A DNA stretch of 64,000 nt, taken from Zantedeschia hybrid cultivar. Lineage: Eukaryota > Streptophyta > Magnoliopsida > Alismatales > Araceae. A model generated the notes under the pieces. The model did not search any database and was not told the origin of the DNA. It saw only the letters and a list, made by a program, of their open reading frames with translations. Below, in pieces: positions 34,946-48,144 of this stretch (position 1 is its first letter; every line of letters starts with the position of its first letter). Position numbers and translations under genes: made by a program. The stretch spans positions 43,225,196-43,289,195 of the forward strand of contig JARZZO010000013.1 of assembly GCA_030544215.1 (NCBI GenBank), written 5' to 3'.

Positions 34946-35113
34946 ATGGCTTACTTGTACTGGTTGGCCGTGGCCATAGCCAAAGCTGCCTGCACACAAA
35001 TCATTCCAATTTCCAACCAAAAGGCCTCTTGCTGGGAAGGCGTACAGCAGCGGGGCAACACGAGTAAATTATTAGCAAAGGTGGGCACACTTGACCAACC
35101 CCGTACAGTTTAG
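34946..35113 (+). CDS. Possible 55-residue secreted-type small ORF
   Basis: The ATG at 34946 opens a frame with a hydrophobic start (MAYLYWLAVAIAKAACTQII) and ends at TAG 35111-35113. A TATA-like CATATAAAAAAC lies about 80 bp upstream, and the local base composition is richer in GC than the surroundings. It matches no family I recognise. It could equally be chance or part of a non-coding transcript. Confidence 0.2.
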   Translation: MAYLYWLAVAIAKAACTQIIPISNQKASCWEGVQQRGNTSKLLAKVGTLDQPRTV

Positions 35114-36670
35114 CCAACGAGAGTTAGGGTTTGTGCAGAGGATTTAGTGGTTTTGACGCTCCCATTAGTAGTTTTTTATACATAAAGTTAAAGATGGGAA
35201 TCTATTGTGTCTTTATATATAACATTGAAGATGGCAACCTATTGTATCGATCCTTTTATGTATAAAAAGTTGAAGATGGGAATCTATTGTGTCAAAAGTC
35301 GTTTGGGTTTTGCAAGTATAAAAGAATGTTTTGTCAGCAAAGAGAGAGAAGCCTATGAAATGGAAGAAAATTTTTAGGAAGGAGAATAGAGGTACAGTGG
35401 TTTGAGCATATGACTGTAAGTAGTAAAGATCTGTAATACATTCAATAAAGTTATTAGATAAATAAGTAAATCAAAATTCGGACATGTTTTGTTTATTTGA
35501 CGTTAAATAGATCTAAAAAAGAATTTATTTATTTTAAACTTTGATGTAATTGATAAGTGAGTTTGATTTTAGGTCCAAATTCATATAACGTGACCAAATA
35601 AGAGTCTATTATAACATGAAATAAGAGTTTATTTTAAACTGATCGAATTTTTCATATAACGTGAAATAAGTGTCTATTATCAGACAAATGTATATATGTG
35701 AGTCCAAAACTTTGATTTTAGGCCCTTTTATCCTATGTTTGCAGCAAACCTCCTCATGCCTATAGTTTAGTTAAAAAAAATTAGATGGTATGTCAAGACT
35801 CATCCAACCTAGACTGTACTATAATTTCTCTGTAAAAATGTAAAAATTTCATCCCACTATTTCAATTAACTCATAGCCTAACCTCATGCCTCGTTTAAGT
35901 CGATTCTTACATTTTAACCTGCTCTCAACTAAAAACAAATATAACAAAACCATTCGAAACAGGGAATGGAAATTTAAAAAGCACATCAGCAAGTCAAATG
36001 TTAGCTGCTATTATTACGGAATATCATGCACATTACATGTGCCCAAATTGCCATAAAAAAAGAAAAAACACATTCCACACACGTGTTCATGAAGTGGACA
36101 AATATGTAATGAAAAAAAAAATCCTGGCAAGCACGTGCCCGCAAGAAACCCATCAGAGTTCTACTCGCCGGGTCGTCTACTCGGGTGTAACAGGGAGGGC
36201 CCTCTGGGGCCTCTTCCACCCAGAGAATTCTAAATACGCGCCACGTTGAGACGGAGACGAGAATTACGCAGGCACATGGCTGTAGCGCCGCAGCACCGTA
36301 GTAGTAACGCAGCATCAACTCCAAGGCTTTCCATTCTTGTGCGAAGCCACACACCCCTATGGGAGCAATGGAAGGAGATTTTTGCAAGTGGGTTTTTTTA
36401 ATAGAATTTTATTTATTTTATATTAACTTTTAATAATTTTAATATAAGGTTCCTTTAGTTTTTAGTCCTTATAGACTATCAGTCAACACTTACGGCTCAT
36501 TTGTTGTATCTTAAAATGATGTAAAATCTTGATTTTGAAATCATCGGTTTTAAATAGATGAAAATTAGAGTCTTAATTTTAAGACCACCAGTTTTGAAAT
36601 CACTGGTTTTCATTTACGGTGATTTTAAACTAAAACTCAAAACTAAAAGAAGGATTTTAGGGGTCAACTT

Positions 36671-36885
36671 AGTGGCGGCGTAAAAATTTTGTTCAATGGA
36701 GTCACTCAGACAATGAACCAATGGGATCATTCTATTGAGCCGAAATAAGTGGATCGGTGAGGTCATTATAATGGACCGAGATCAATGGGTCAGTCACTTC
36801 AATAGACTGAGAATAATAAGACTTCTTAAATTTTATAAAATCCAGTAGGGTCACAGACCCACTGAAATGACGTGGATCCGCCACT
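36671..36885. mobile_element. MITE with AGTGGCGGATC-type ends
   Basis: The left end is AGTGGCGGCG and the right end in reverse complement is AGTGGCGGATCCACG. TCAACT occurs just outside both ends. The interior has repeated GGATC/GGGTC(A) motifs. It belongs to the same family as the nested element at 28,939-29,171. Confidence 0.6.
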
Positions 36886-37440
36886 TGATCAACTGGCTTT
36901 GAAATATAAATAATTTATGACACTCCAAACATATAAAAAGTAAACATAAAATGATATGCAGCAATCCAAACATTATAAAAAAGGTCATTGTGTGGCTGTT
37001 TACGATGCTTTACAATATTTTGTGACCCACCAAACGTCGTCATAATATACAAGTCACAATGTTTTATTTTCTAATAATGTTTCAAGAAGTTTTTTTAAAA
37101 AAAATCCTCAACATATCATCGTACTTAAAAATTTTCTTACGATCAACTTAAGGATATTATTTTTTCAACTATAAATTTTAATATTTAAATAAAATAATAT
37201 TTTATAAAAAAGCTTTTGACTGAAACATTATGTCCAGAAAAAAGAAAAAAAATGAGATAGAAAGATAAATGAAAAGAGCAAGAAAGAAAGTTAAGAAAAT
37301 AACAGAGACATTTTATAAACATTTTTCCGCCAACCTTGGTCAGCGTGGACCTAATCAGCTATTGGCATAATAGACGTGGCATTTCTATCAATCCCTTCCA
37401 AGAAGCAGCTGCCACTTTGCAGCTTCTACATCTTGACAAA

Positions 37441-37718
37441 GAATAATGCTTAACCGGGGCATTGCAATAGATAAATAAAAAATATTTAGTTTTTTTGGTC
37501 AGACTTAACATGTCTCACTCTCAGTAAAAAAACTCTTAATTGACCAAGTCCAATAACAGATTTTGATTTTTTTTTTTTTTTTAGATTATCTGACCGCATA
37601 TCACACTATACAGACAGCTAGGACATGTCATGCTCGACCTAAGAAAAATTTCAAAAAAAAATTCTTTAGCAATTCCCATTGCAATTACAAGCGGCGTTGC
37701 AGCAGGTATTATTACTCT
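37441..37718. mobile_element. MULE-like MITE with 9-bp target duplication
   Basis: The left end is GAATAATGCTTAACC and the right end in reverse complement is GAGTAATAATACCTGCTGCA, a degenerate pair. It is flanked by CTTGACAAA (37432-37440) and TTTGACAAA (37719-37727), 8 of 9 matching. It lies just upstream of the kinase gene's presumed promoter. Confidence 0.55.
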
Positions 37719-37915
37719 TTGACAAAATGCTAATTGATGGAGCGCAAATATTATCATGTAGATGGGTTACTAAGTCTAAAATTAATATAGAACAAATCCA
37801 TCAATTAATATTATAAATAAATAGGATCTGTTTGCCAAATCTCAAATTCGAAACCTACCCGGGTATCTACATGTAAGTGTTCTGAGGGTTACATCACGAC
37901 AGCTGCATCTCCACA

Positions 37916-37918
<3 letters not shown>

Positions 37919-37948
<30 letters not shown>
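37919..37948. repeat. (CT)n tract upstream of the kinase gene
   Basis: Uninterrupted CT repeats lie about 600 bp before the start codon. A TATA-like TATAAATA lies at 37812-37819, so the tract may be in the 5' UTR. A possible UTR intron could run from a CCCAG/GTAACT donor near 38,289 to a CACCAG acceptor near 38,441 (inference). Confidence 0.8.
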
Positions 37949-37951
<3 letters not shown>

Positions 37952-38548
37952 GACACTCGTATCCAAGCGTCTCCCCTGCCTGCTTCTTGCCTTCTCCACT
38001 GCCCGGTTCCTTGTGATCGGATCTTGACACCTCTAATTCCAGCAGGAAGAAAAATCCACACTTGGAAACGGCAAGAACAGCATTCTGATCCACTCTACTC
38101 GCTTCCTAGTTCCTCCTTCTGCAGCAGAAACCCAATCCCTCCAACGCCGCTTGTCACCACACCCTTGTCTTCCCCTTTGCCAGCATAGACCTCTGCTTGC
38201 AGCTGTACCAGCTGCCGCGTCTTCGAAAGATGACACATTTCCCCAGTTTTCTCTCTCTTAACCAGGAAGACCCGGCAATGGGAGCCCAGGTAACTCCTCC
38301 GCCTTCGTATCCACCCTTTTCTGTGAAACCCATCTCCTAAAATCTTCAGCAGCTGCGAAAACTTGCGCATTCTTTTCTTGTTCTCTTCCCATTCTGCTCA
38401 TTTGATCCCCAAAACCACTATAATCTCCGTTCTTCACCAGGAGCTTGTGTCTTGGGCACCATAAAAATCCCTCCTTCGGCAGTCCACCATCTCATTCTGC
38501 CAAGTTCTGGAGCCTCTGCAGCAGCAGCAGCAGCAGTAGGACGTGGCA

Positions 38549-41242
38549 ATGTCGGGAGGTTACAGCTCGCCTTTCCTCAACGATGAGCTCTCCAAGCGCA
38601 CCTTCATCTTTGGGCTCCGCCTGTGGGTCATCGTGGGCATCTGCGTCGGCGCCGGCTTCGTCCTCCTCCTCTTTCTCATCTCCCTTTGGATCGTCTCCAA
38701 GCGCAACAGGTCCCCCTCCTCCTCCCACCACCACCACCAGCGCCTCCCCAAGGCCGCCCCCAAGCCTACCATCCCCGCCGTCACCAAGGAGATCCAGGAG
38801 ATCCGGGTCGACCCCTCCCGCCCCGCCGACGCCAAGCCTTTCGCCCAGATGCTTCAGACCCCCCTCACCGATGCTGAGCCGCTTCCCCCGTCGACGGAGC
38901 GGCAAGCGCTGCTCGTTTCGCCGCCGCAGGAGGAGAGCCCCGTGGGGCTTCACAGGATCCACGTCGATATCGGCAAGGACCACCGGATCACGTACCCGGA
39001 GCGTGGCAGCGGCGGGGGTTCGTCCCATGGCAGCGGAGAGTGCAGGGCCGCCGACCAGGTCGCCATGGCCGTCCCCGAGGTGTCCCACCTGGGGTGGGGC
39101 CACTGGTACACGCTCAGGGAGCTCGAAGCGGCGACCGGTGGGTTCGCCGACGAGAACGTGATCGGGGAAGGTGGGTACGGCATCGTCTACCACGGCATCC
39201 TCGAGAACAACACCCAGGTGGCCGTGAAGAACTTGCTCAACAACAGGTACCCCTCTGCCCAATCTCCTCATGTTTGGCATATCCACAGCAAACCCTTACT
39301 GGGTTTTTACTTGATAGTTTTTTATTTGATAGCATGGTTTACTCAACAAGCTGATTGTTATCATGTAAGAATTGGATTTATAAAATGCTGTTTTTTCTGT
39401 GGATTTCTTATGTATTTGCTATCACATTTAAAGCTAAGATCCTTCTGAAGTTTTGTTCTTTTAAAGTTCATCATTGTGACCATCTTCCCGTGAGTTTTTG
39501 CCGGTAGGGGTCAAGCAGAGAGGGAATTCAAGGTTGAGGTGGAAGCCATTGGACGGATTCGACACAAGAACCTAGTGAGGTTACTAGGATATTGTGCTGA
39601 GGGGGCCCATAGGTATGCCATTTACAAGTATATGTGTGCTGTTATATCTCAGAATAACCATTCTTCAATGTGGGGTTTCTGATTTGTTTTCCCTTAATTC
39701 CCTATGATGCTAGGATGCTTGTGTATGAGTATGTAGACAATGGGAACCTAGAACAGTGGATTCATGGGGATGTTGGGCCCACCAGCCCTCTTACATGGGA
39801 AATCAGAATGAACATCATTCTTGGAACTGCAAAAGGGTAATGCTTCACTCCTGCTTATAACTTAGTTGATCAATCCCCGGTTGCAATTTGTTTATTGTCT
39901 TCTCTCTGGTGTGACCGAAAGTTAACTTATGCAGGTTAATGTACTTACATGAGGGGCTCGAGCCCAAGGTCGTTCATCGTGATGTAAAGTCTAGCAACAT
40001 ACTGCTTGATAAGCAGTGGAATTCCAAGGTTTCTGACTTTGGACTTGCAAAGCTCTTGGGTTCAGAGAGGAGCTATGTCACAACACGTGTAATGGGAACC
40101 TTTGGGTTAGTTCAGGTTTCACTATCTCAAGAATTAATTGTAGTTCAGGTTTCATTATCTCAAGAATCTTGTATTTATACAAGGAAATAGTATTCATACT
40201 TATGCTGACTGATTGGCATTTGGGCATAATGACAATATCTATCCGTCTATGCATCACAGATATGTGGCTCCCGAATATGCTTGCACTGGTATGCTGAATG
40301 AGAAAAGTGACGTCTACAGTTTTGGAATCCTTATAATGGAGATAATTTCAGGGAGGAATCCAGTTGACTACAGCCGCCCCCCTGGAGAGGTTTGTATTGG
40401 GTTCACTAATAAAAAATGCAATATATGTTAAACACCTTTCAATAGAAATTACTGAGTTAAAAGTCTTTCAGGTGAATCTTGTTGAATGGCTGAAGATTAT
40501 GGTTAGCAATCGGAATTCCGAGGGAGTGTTGGATCCCAAAATGCCTGAGAAGCCTTCTTCAAGGGCATTGAAGAGAGCACTTTTAGTAGCACTGAGATGT
40601 GTGGATCCTGATTCACAAAAGAGGCCAAAGATGGGGCATGTAATACACATGCTTGAAGTTGATGATTTCCCTTATCGTGATGTAAGTACAATTCCAACAA
40701 CTTTCACACATCTAATTCATTATCTTTTTTATAGATAGTCCATGTATTCAGCATTCCCTTCCTTATTCATTCCACTGTTCCATCAATTTGTCTGCAATAT
40801 TTTTCCCTTCACGAGTAGTGAACCAATACTTAGCTTGCTTAAATGTTAGCTAGCACCTATCCAGTACCATCTGTCCACATTGGCTTATACATATGATGGC
40901 TAATTCAGGCTGAGCCATCATAAAGGGTTCAGTCTGAACAAGAACGGGAGAGATGGTGGCTCCTTCTGCATTTTATGCTTTACTAGTAAGAAAACTCTGT
41001 ACGTTTCTATACAATGACTGATAGGCAGATATGACATCATACAGGAACGTCGAGTTGGACGTGAAGCAGGTAGAACAATTCGTGGTAGTCCACAGGAGAA
41101 AGAAGTGGAGAGAACCGTTCTTGGTAGTCCACAGGAAAAAGCAGCGTTGTGGGAAAAGCAGGCTGTGGAAGCCGGTGATAGTAGTGGATATGATAGCAGT
41201 ACACATTCTAGAGCCGGCCGACGTATAAAGGAAGATGAATAA
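38549..41242 (+). CDS. Membrane-anchored receptor-like Ser/Thr protein kinase (At1g01540/At5g18500-type)
   Basis: Seven exons join in phase: 38549-39246, 39508-39612, 39714-39836, 39935-40105, 40260-40389, 40472-40681 and 41045-41242 (TAA), giving 544 aa. The start is fixed by an in-frame TAG 12 bases upstream. Residues 22-49 form one hydrophobic membrane segment after a very short N-terminus, so no extracellular ligand domain exists. A Ser/Pro-rich juxtamembrane region follows. The kinase domain runs from about 195 to 475. It has the glycine loop GEGGYG (206-211), K227 in VAVK, E245, HRDVKSSN with catalytic D325, DFG D343 and APE near 369. It is an RD kinase with all key residues. The basic C-terminal tail repeats GSPQEK twice. 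Exon 1 is strongly GC-rich, the rest is not. The family is known from Arabidopsis as probable Ser/Thr kinases at the plasma membrane. The substrate is unknown. Confidence 0.95.
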
Positions 41243-42985
41243 CACATCTTACAGGACATTAGCTGTAAAGGTTTGTTCTTATCCATCTGGAAGTTCAACC
41301 TTGGGGGCCTGCACAACTAGTGTGCCCGTCATGTCCTGTTGAGTAGAAAATCTTCCCTGCTGCGGTGGGCAGTCTGCAGAAATATCACCCCTTTTTGTAT
41401 ATGTTCTTTGAAGTTGGATTATACTATATATAATTTTGAAGTGTTTTTGCTTCTCATGCTATCTACTAATAACTTAGTTGCATTATCTAAAGTCTGCATC
41501 ATACAGAAAGGTCTTGCATATTTATATTTGATGCATAGGTCGAGCATTTAGTGATCAAATATAGAACAGCATTTGTTCGTTCAATTTCTGTCTGTATATT
41601 CTCTCTCTTTTTTTCTCTACTTCTCTTTGCCAAAGAACAGGGAAATGGAAATGCTGTCTTTCAAGGTGTGCGACTATTTTGATCCTTGTACAAACACCTG
41701 AAAATCTTGTATGAGCTGATGGATGGCTTATAGACTTGCATAACTGGAGGTTGAGGGAAAGGTTCATCTGGGCAAGATCCTTGGGAAGGATGAGTTACAG
41801 AAACATCATAAATAGAACCAGTGCAATGTGATGATAGTTTTGAAGTAAAACTTTGTGTTTGTGGTAGGCTAAACAAAATTGAGTGCTTGCACGAGAGAAC
41901 AACAGGGAAACTTGATCGTCAGCAGACGTTGCCTGTCTGATTTCAAGTCGAACAAATGAGGAACTATGCCTTGCTTTCTTTGAAAACATCGAACTTTCTC
42001 GTTTGCTATCATAGCTGGACACTTCAAAATCTGTCAGTTCAGTACGTATGGTATTTCTGATTGTAGGATTCTGGAGCTTTGTTTCCTCTTGCTAACTATA
42101 GTCATCCTGTAGAACTCATGTTGTTCACCTCCACAACCAGTAAACTTGAGGTAGTCTAAGGCCACAAGAATCTGGGGACTGTTCACTAAAATGGTCACAG
42201 GCTGAACTCCCATCTGGTCTTGACCTCAAGAATAAAAAGTGTTATTTTTCAGACAACCATACTCTTTCGTCAGGATGGTACTCTACTCCCGGTGAACCAA
42301 GAAGTGCAGATTGAAATCTAGTTGCCATGGCATCCATATCATCATGTTAGGGGCATTTGTGTGCATGGTGGGGCTGGTTTCAGCGACAAGGGAGCACCTC
42401 TTCACGTGTTCCTGACTATTCTCAGTGGAGGCTGGCATCACTGTTCCTGTCGGCCAGATAGATCAAGTTGATGTACATTGAAGTCTGATTATATCACTTT
42501 TCTACCAGATTCGGATAGAAAAACTTATCTGGTAATTATCAAAATTGAATATCTCTATCAATTATCAAATTAGAAAGTATGATTATTATTTTTAATTTTT
42601 ATTTCATTGAATATGATATTAAAAAAATAAAATATATGATATGAAAATTATTAACTATCGGATGGATTTCATCAAATGGCTTTTGTTAGGAGCTAACGCC
42701 AGTCTAGAGATTTAAATAGAGTGAATAGGGATTTGATATGATACGTGATGATGCTCATTTGCTTGCAAAACAGATATAAATACAAATATTGGTTGGATAT
42801 GGTACATATGTTCATAGTTAGAAATAAAATTGTTAACGCATGTTCAACATCTCAAGAACAAAGTGTGTTAAACGTATGTTCTCTTTCATTCTATGAGAAT
42901 TATATGAATACGAATACTGTATATAGACATACAGATGTTTCGAATTATATCTATAGATACTTTAAAATTACATTTGTGCCTGTAC

Positions 42986-43173
42986 TTAAATTTTAGAAAT
43001 GTCATGCCTACTTACATACTGCCGATCGCATCCTCACGATGTGTATAATGTTTTAAAATAAAATGACGGTGGCATATATTTGATTTGTATAAACATTCCG
43101 TATATTTGATATATATGTTATTTTGTAAGAATATGTAAGTAATATACAAGTAAATATGACATTTTTAAATTTA
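42986..43173. mobile_element. Probable small MITE
   Basis: The left side TTAAATTTTAGAAATGTCAT pairs with the right side, which reads TTAAATTTAAAAATGTCATA in reverse complement. Both are followed inward by TACTT(AC). No target duplication was resolved. Confidence 0.5.
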
Positions 43174-44863
43174 ATATATAATCCCTGCTTAAATGGTATG
43201 TCAGACTCGGACAGACTCACCTGTTGGCGTCAATTTTGAGGCGAACCGTTCATGTTTCAAGAAGCTGGTCCTTCACGAAATTCTCGGGACTCCAGTGAAG
43301 TGAGTAGTGACTAAAAAGAGAGGCTGCCAGCTGGAAATGTTCTATTCTGTGCATTCTTGACCCCACTCCTTTACCTTACCCCTCCCCTAGTCCCTTTCCT
43401 CAACCCCAAGGTCCTCAAGCCCCCCCACCCCCACACACAACAGACACCTCCCTTAGCTTCAGGCCTCTATAGATAAAAGAGTCTTGCACTGACCGGGTGC
43501 TGCACCGCCCCATTGGTGCTGCAAATAAATATTTTTTTTGAAATTTTTTTTAGGTAGCCCTAATATGTCTCTCCTGTGATATAGTCCTATTTTCAATGGG
43601 ATGACTTTGAAATATGAAAAAAAATTAAAAATTATTATTGAGTTTCGTCCATTAAAGATATTTTTTATCGTTTATTAGGACTTAGTTTTTGACTTTTTAT
43701 ATATTTTTTTGAATTCTTCGATCTCTTTGATCAGCCTATACAAACATGCAGAATATATTGGGCCAAGCTAAAAAAAATATAAAAAAACTTTATATGGCCA
43801 GCAAGTCTTACTCTAGATAAAAAAGGATGTAGGACTACCCCTCAACTTTCCTCTTGTAAGGGCTTTGTGGGGAGACAGAAGCACACAACATAGGCCCATC
43901 TCATCAGGCTGCCTTCACTTTTTTCTGGTTGGTTTGCATCGGCAAAACCTAAAAGATGGTCATGGGGAAGCATCTTCCTGAGTAGTGTTTTCCCTATCAG
44001 TGTGGGGGGCAATAGTACCTTGCACTTTGAAGCACTTAACCCTGCCGTGACTATGAATTCAAGGGAGAAGTTGCTATGGATAGATGGAAATGGATTGAAA
44101 GAAATTTACACAATGCCGTTCATCTGCTGCAAGATTGACCCACGTCGACATACAAAGTTTTTTTAAAAAAAAAATATCAAGTTTGTATTTTTAAAAATAT
44201 GGAGTTCAAAAATCACCCGACCTCCATTTCTATATAGTTCAATCACTAATCATATAGTTGCAAACAAAGAAGATTGCATCTGTTGATTATTTGATGAAAC
44301 TATAGTAAGACTCGTCTTATCTAGAGAAGTTTGGATTAATTGACTTCCTACATAAGGGGTCACTTAGTCATCATTATTGCATTATCCCCATTATCTAGGG
44401 TTGGCTACATAAATTCAAGCTTAGCCATTTTATTAAAATTACAAAGGTTAGGTCCTTTCTTATTGCAGCTGACTATCTCATTTTAAGCTTTCTTCGAGGT
44501 TTTTTACCTGTCTTTATTTATTTGAATCTGATTACATCTTTTGATCAATGCTGAGTTTACCACTAATGCACATGATTGAACTATTTGAGTCTTTTTTTTT
44601 TTGAACTTATATCAATAGGACTACATTGAAGTCTTCACACATATCTTCATTTTGAATTTTATCCTTTCTAGTGATTACATGCATCCATCTCAACATCACC
44701 ATCTCACGCCATACCCAATTTTGTGTATGTTCTTCCTGACAGCACAACACTTGATCTCTTATAACACAATAGATTTCACAGAGTCATGACGGACTACTTG
44801 GCAGTTAGAAGAGCCCTCTTTATTGGTTGGGCCTGTATGACTGATGTCAACAAATGTAGTCAG

Positions 44864-45016
44864 TAGGGAAGATCCGGGTTTGAACCCTGTGGGGCTGCTT
44901 TTCGCGGATGTCCTTTTCATTCTCCACGTTTAATCCGGCGGAATGTTAAGTTTCGAATCCGAAACTTTAGTTAAAATCTCCCTCCACATTACCACTAGTC
45001 TACTCATTAAAAAAAA
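44864..45016 (+). mobile_element. tRNA-derived SINE, probably 5'-truncated, with poly(A) tail
   Basis: A B-box-like GGGTTTGAACCC sits near the left end, and the right end finishes in a run of A. AACAAATGTAGTCAG (44849-44863) and AACAAATGTAATCAG (45017-45031) flank it as a 15-bp target duplication with one mismatch. No A box is seen between the duplication and the B box, hence the truncation. Confidence 0.75.
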
Positions 45017-46271
45017 AACAAATGTAATCAGCAGGTGATGTTAGCTCATGCCTTTTCAAATGCTTTTTTATAGCACACTTTGTAAAAATGTGGTGTATTG
45101 AAGAGACGTCAAATATCAAAAAGATTAGACTGGATTGTTTTCGGCCAATATGATGTACCACATCTTTTTAAAGTACAGCATACTAGCATTCCATTTTATA
45201 GTGAAAGAGTCACTTATTGCCTCTCTCTAGACGAGACAAAAAATATGATTTAACTGAGTTAAATTTTCACATAATATTTTAAGAATAATTTCATGTTAAC
45301 CACTCTTACGTGCTAAATTTTAAAAACATCCCACTTTCCTGTTATCCTACGTGCCAAGATTTATACATATCAAATATGCCACATTTATACATATCATATG
45401 TGCCATCACACGTATTCAAAAGGTATATAAGATAATATACCAGTGAACATCAATTTTTGAAATCCAGCATACCCTGAATGAACATGAATTCAGCCGTAAT
45501 ATGCCTATTCGAATGATCTTGAAGTCAATCATAAGAATGTCCTCTGAGTAATGTAGTAGAGAACTACCCCCGAGAAGGTTAAGAATAGATATCTTTCACT
45601 GATTTATATCTCTACAACAAAATTCTCACCCGCTGTACCTGCACTTCTCTTGTTTCGTGGCCAAACACAATTTGTTCGTAAGTTCATTGTGGGATGGGAT
45701 TATTTGAGCCTCTATGTTTTCTTTCTTATAAGACTTAATTGAACTGCAGAACTAGTTTGCTTAGCGTAGTTAGTTGGAAGGTCTCATATTCTATCTCTAA
45801 TTGAAGACTAAAAACTCCCATGAGATATTGGTCCTTGCGGTCTATGGATTATTTATTTGGATGATCAAGTGGAACTGAAATCTTCGTCTAATTAAGTAGA
45901 ATTATCGACCAGTTCGAAATTATCTCTAACTCTGAAATTCTTTCAAACTTTACTATTGATCACCTGTAAATATTTGTACCAAAAAAGAAAGTTAAACTAA
46001 ACTGCAGTCCACTTCAATTTCTGAGTACATGCATTTACGTTGGGTCCAATTCATGGCAGGATTTGAAGAGCACCGTTGCCACCTTCCTGGTGCTCTTTGT
46101 ATGCTCATCTTTCCCCTTTGGACAGTGAGGGAGGTGTGCACCCATTAATGGGGCACTCACATGTCAGTGTTACCTCCCAAACCACATGGCGTCCATGATC
46201 ATGTTGAGCAGCACCGTCACATATCGATGAGGGACTTTGGTTTCTCCAATACACATCGTAGTCGTATTTGG

Positions 46272-46746
46272 GGTGCGTTTCGTTTTGCATAAAATATATT
46301 TAAATTAAAAATATTATAAAAAAATAAATTTACAAAAAAATAGAAATACAATTTGTCATTTGGTACTAAAAAAAATATTTTCAAATTTTTTAAAAGAGGA
46401 CATTGGAACCCATCCCATAGATGCCAAAAACTATATAAAGGGGAATCAACGAATTACTTTTTTCATTGACTAGAATTTTCTAATTTATCAAATATGTACA
46501 ATACTTTGATCTCAAAAAGTGCATCACAATATTGTTTGGCAATCCTACAAAAAATCTAGTCAATGAAAATTTTAATTCGTTGACCTTGTCTTTTTCTGAT
46601 TTTGGCATCTGCAGGATGAGACCGAACATCCTTTGTTCATAGCAGTTGAAAATAATTTTATAAATATAATTTTTTTATATATAATAAATTTATTTTCTTA
46701 GAAAATCTTTTATATTAAATTATGTTTTATGCAGAACCAAACGCAC
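46272..46746. mobile_element. MITE with GTGCGTTTGGTTCTGCATAA-type ends
   Basis: The left end is GGTGCGTTTCGTTTTGCATA and the right end in reverse complement is GTGCGTTTGGTTCTGCATAA. The interior is AT-rich and has further inverted segments. The target duplication is not clear. Confidence 0.7.
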
Positions 46747-47032
46747 AGTGTCTGTTTGGCGTCGGCTTGGCCCTCATTGGTGTGCTACATTTGGCGTTGC
46801 CTTGGGCCCTTTGGGGTCTTCTTATGAAGGGTCTGAAAGTAAATGGAGGTGCATATGGATGGGCCCACTGTATTTGGTTGAATTAAATAGCCAGTCATTT
46901 GGTTGCAATTTTTGAAAAGCACAATTAAATTAACTTTTTTTTACGGATTAAATTTACTATAACTTGATTTATAAATACATCGATGATAACCACAGTTTTT
47001 ATAAGTTCTCGCACATCTAAAGAGAGACGGCT

Positions 47033-47035
<3 letters not shown>

Positions 47036-47078
<43 letters not shown>
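47036..47078. repeat. (AT)n microsatellite
   Basis: Uninterrupted TA dinucleotides. Confidence 0.95.
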
Positions 47079-47080
<2 letters not shown>

Positions 47081-47662
47081 AACTCAGCTCGACTTCAATA
47101 CCATTGGATCTTTGATTAAATGATTAAAAACATGAAAAAAGGATACACACTCACACGATCAGACCGGCTGCCACAATGAGCAATGTGCTGCACAAGTACT
47201 TCTTGGTGTTTTATTCTGGTGAGAATGGTCCATTTTGAAATAGAATGTAATAATAAAGTCGACTAAAAAGATCAAATCATTTATTGTAACTAGAGAAGAA
47301 GTGAATTTTATCTATTCATATTAATTTTACTTTTAGTCTCTTTATCCAATATGTTTTCTGTATTATAGATAAATAGGAATAAGTTATCTAAGCAAAAAAC
47401 AACTTATTCTGGTATAAGCAATGGGACCTAAAGAATCATGGAAAAAACAGTCATTAAACAGAGCATGAATATTCTGGTTGTCAAACAAATTGCAAGCATT
47501 TAATGGGATATTTAGTTATTGTATTGGGTAGCCAATCTAACATAAATTTTGATACTACTACTATTTGGTCATGCTTGGATAATTTTGATATTGATATTCA
47601 CACGAACAATAATGCGTTTTGTCATAATGAATTTAATATAGATTCTAAACTAATATTAAAAA

Positions 47663-47881
47663 GAGAATAACTTGTTACTGGGCAACAGCCAGCCAGCGTT
47701 ACATCAGCTAGCAGCCGGTATTTTTTAAATACAAAATTTTATTTTTTAAATACAATTTGATGTATGATGCAATGATCTAACGGACATGTAGGTAGGGTTA
47801 AAGCCTACCTAAAAAAATATTTTTTATTTAAAAAAACTGAAAGCCTACGTAACACATCTTTCGATGCAACAAATTATTCTC
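47663..47881. mobile_element. MULE-like MITE (219 bp), 9-bp target duplication
   Basis: The left end is GAGAATAACTTGTTACTGG and the right end in reverse complement is GAGAATAATTTGTTGCATCG. It is flanked by TATTAAAAA (47654-47662) and TACTAAAAA (47882-47890), 8 of 9 matching. The 9-bp duplication favours the Mutator superfamily. Confidence 0.7.
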
Positions 47882-48144
47882 TACTAAAAATATTAAAACT
47901 TAGTCTTAGGGAGTCTAAAGACTCCTCTTCCTCTCCCTTTTTCACCTCTTACTCTTTTCTCCCCCTTTAGCCATTTCATCCGTGTTCCCCCTACACCATA
48001 GTTAATACTAACATGAAGACATTGCATCCGAGCGGTGAGACAGACGGGGAATTTGAATTATGGGCACTGCCTTTTATGCTTCCATGATGCATCACATTAT
48101 TCTTGGGTTATATATATATATATAAAGAAAAATTGCTGACCTAA

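Larger units (their letters stand above)
27864..37918. other. Intergenic region between NAPRT and the kinase gene
   Basis: It begins with the NAPRT 3' UTR and is AT-rich. It contains the MITEs, foldback element and SINE listed separately. A GC-richer block at 33,290-33,580 has a TATA-like GTATAAAAAT at about 33,490 but no coding frame I can defend. Another block at 36,000-36,390 is also non-coding to my reading. The remaining sequence shows no gene. Confidence 0.7.

Noticed and set aside
38492..39286. 264-codon open frame on the minus strand over the kinase first exon
   Set aside because: It is a shadow frame caused by high GC in exon 1. The plus strand has the conserved kinase with correct splice phases.
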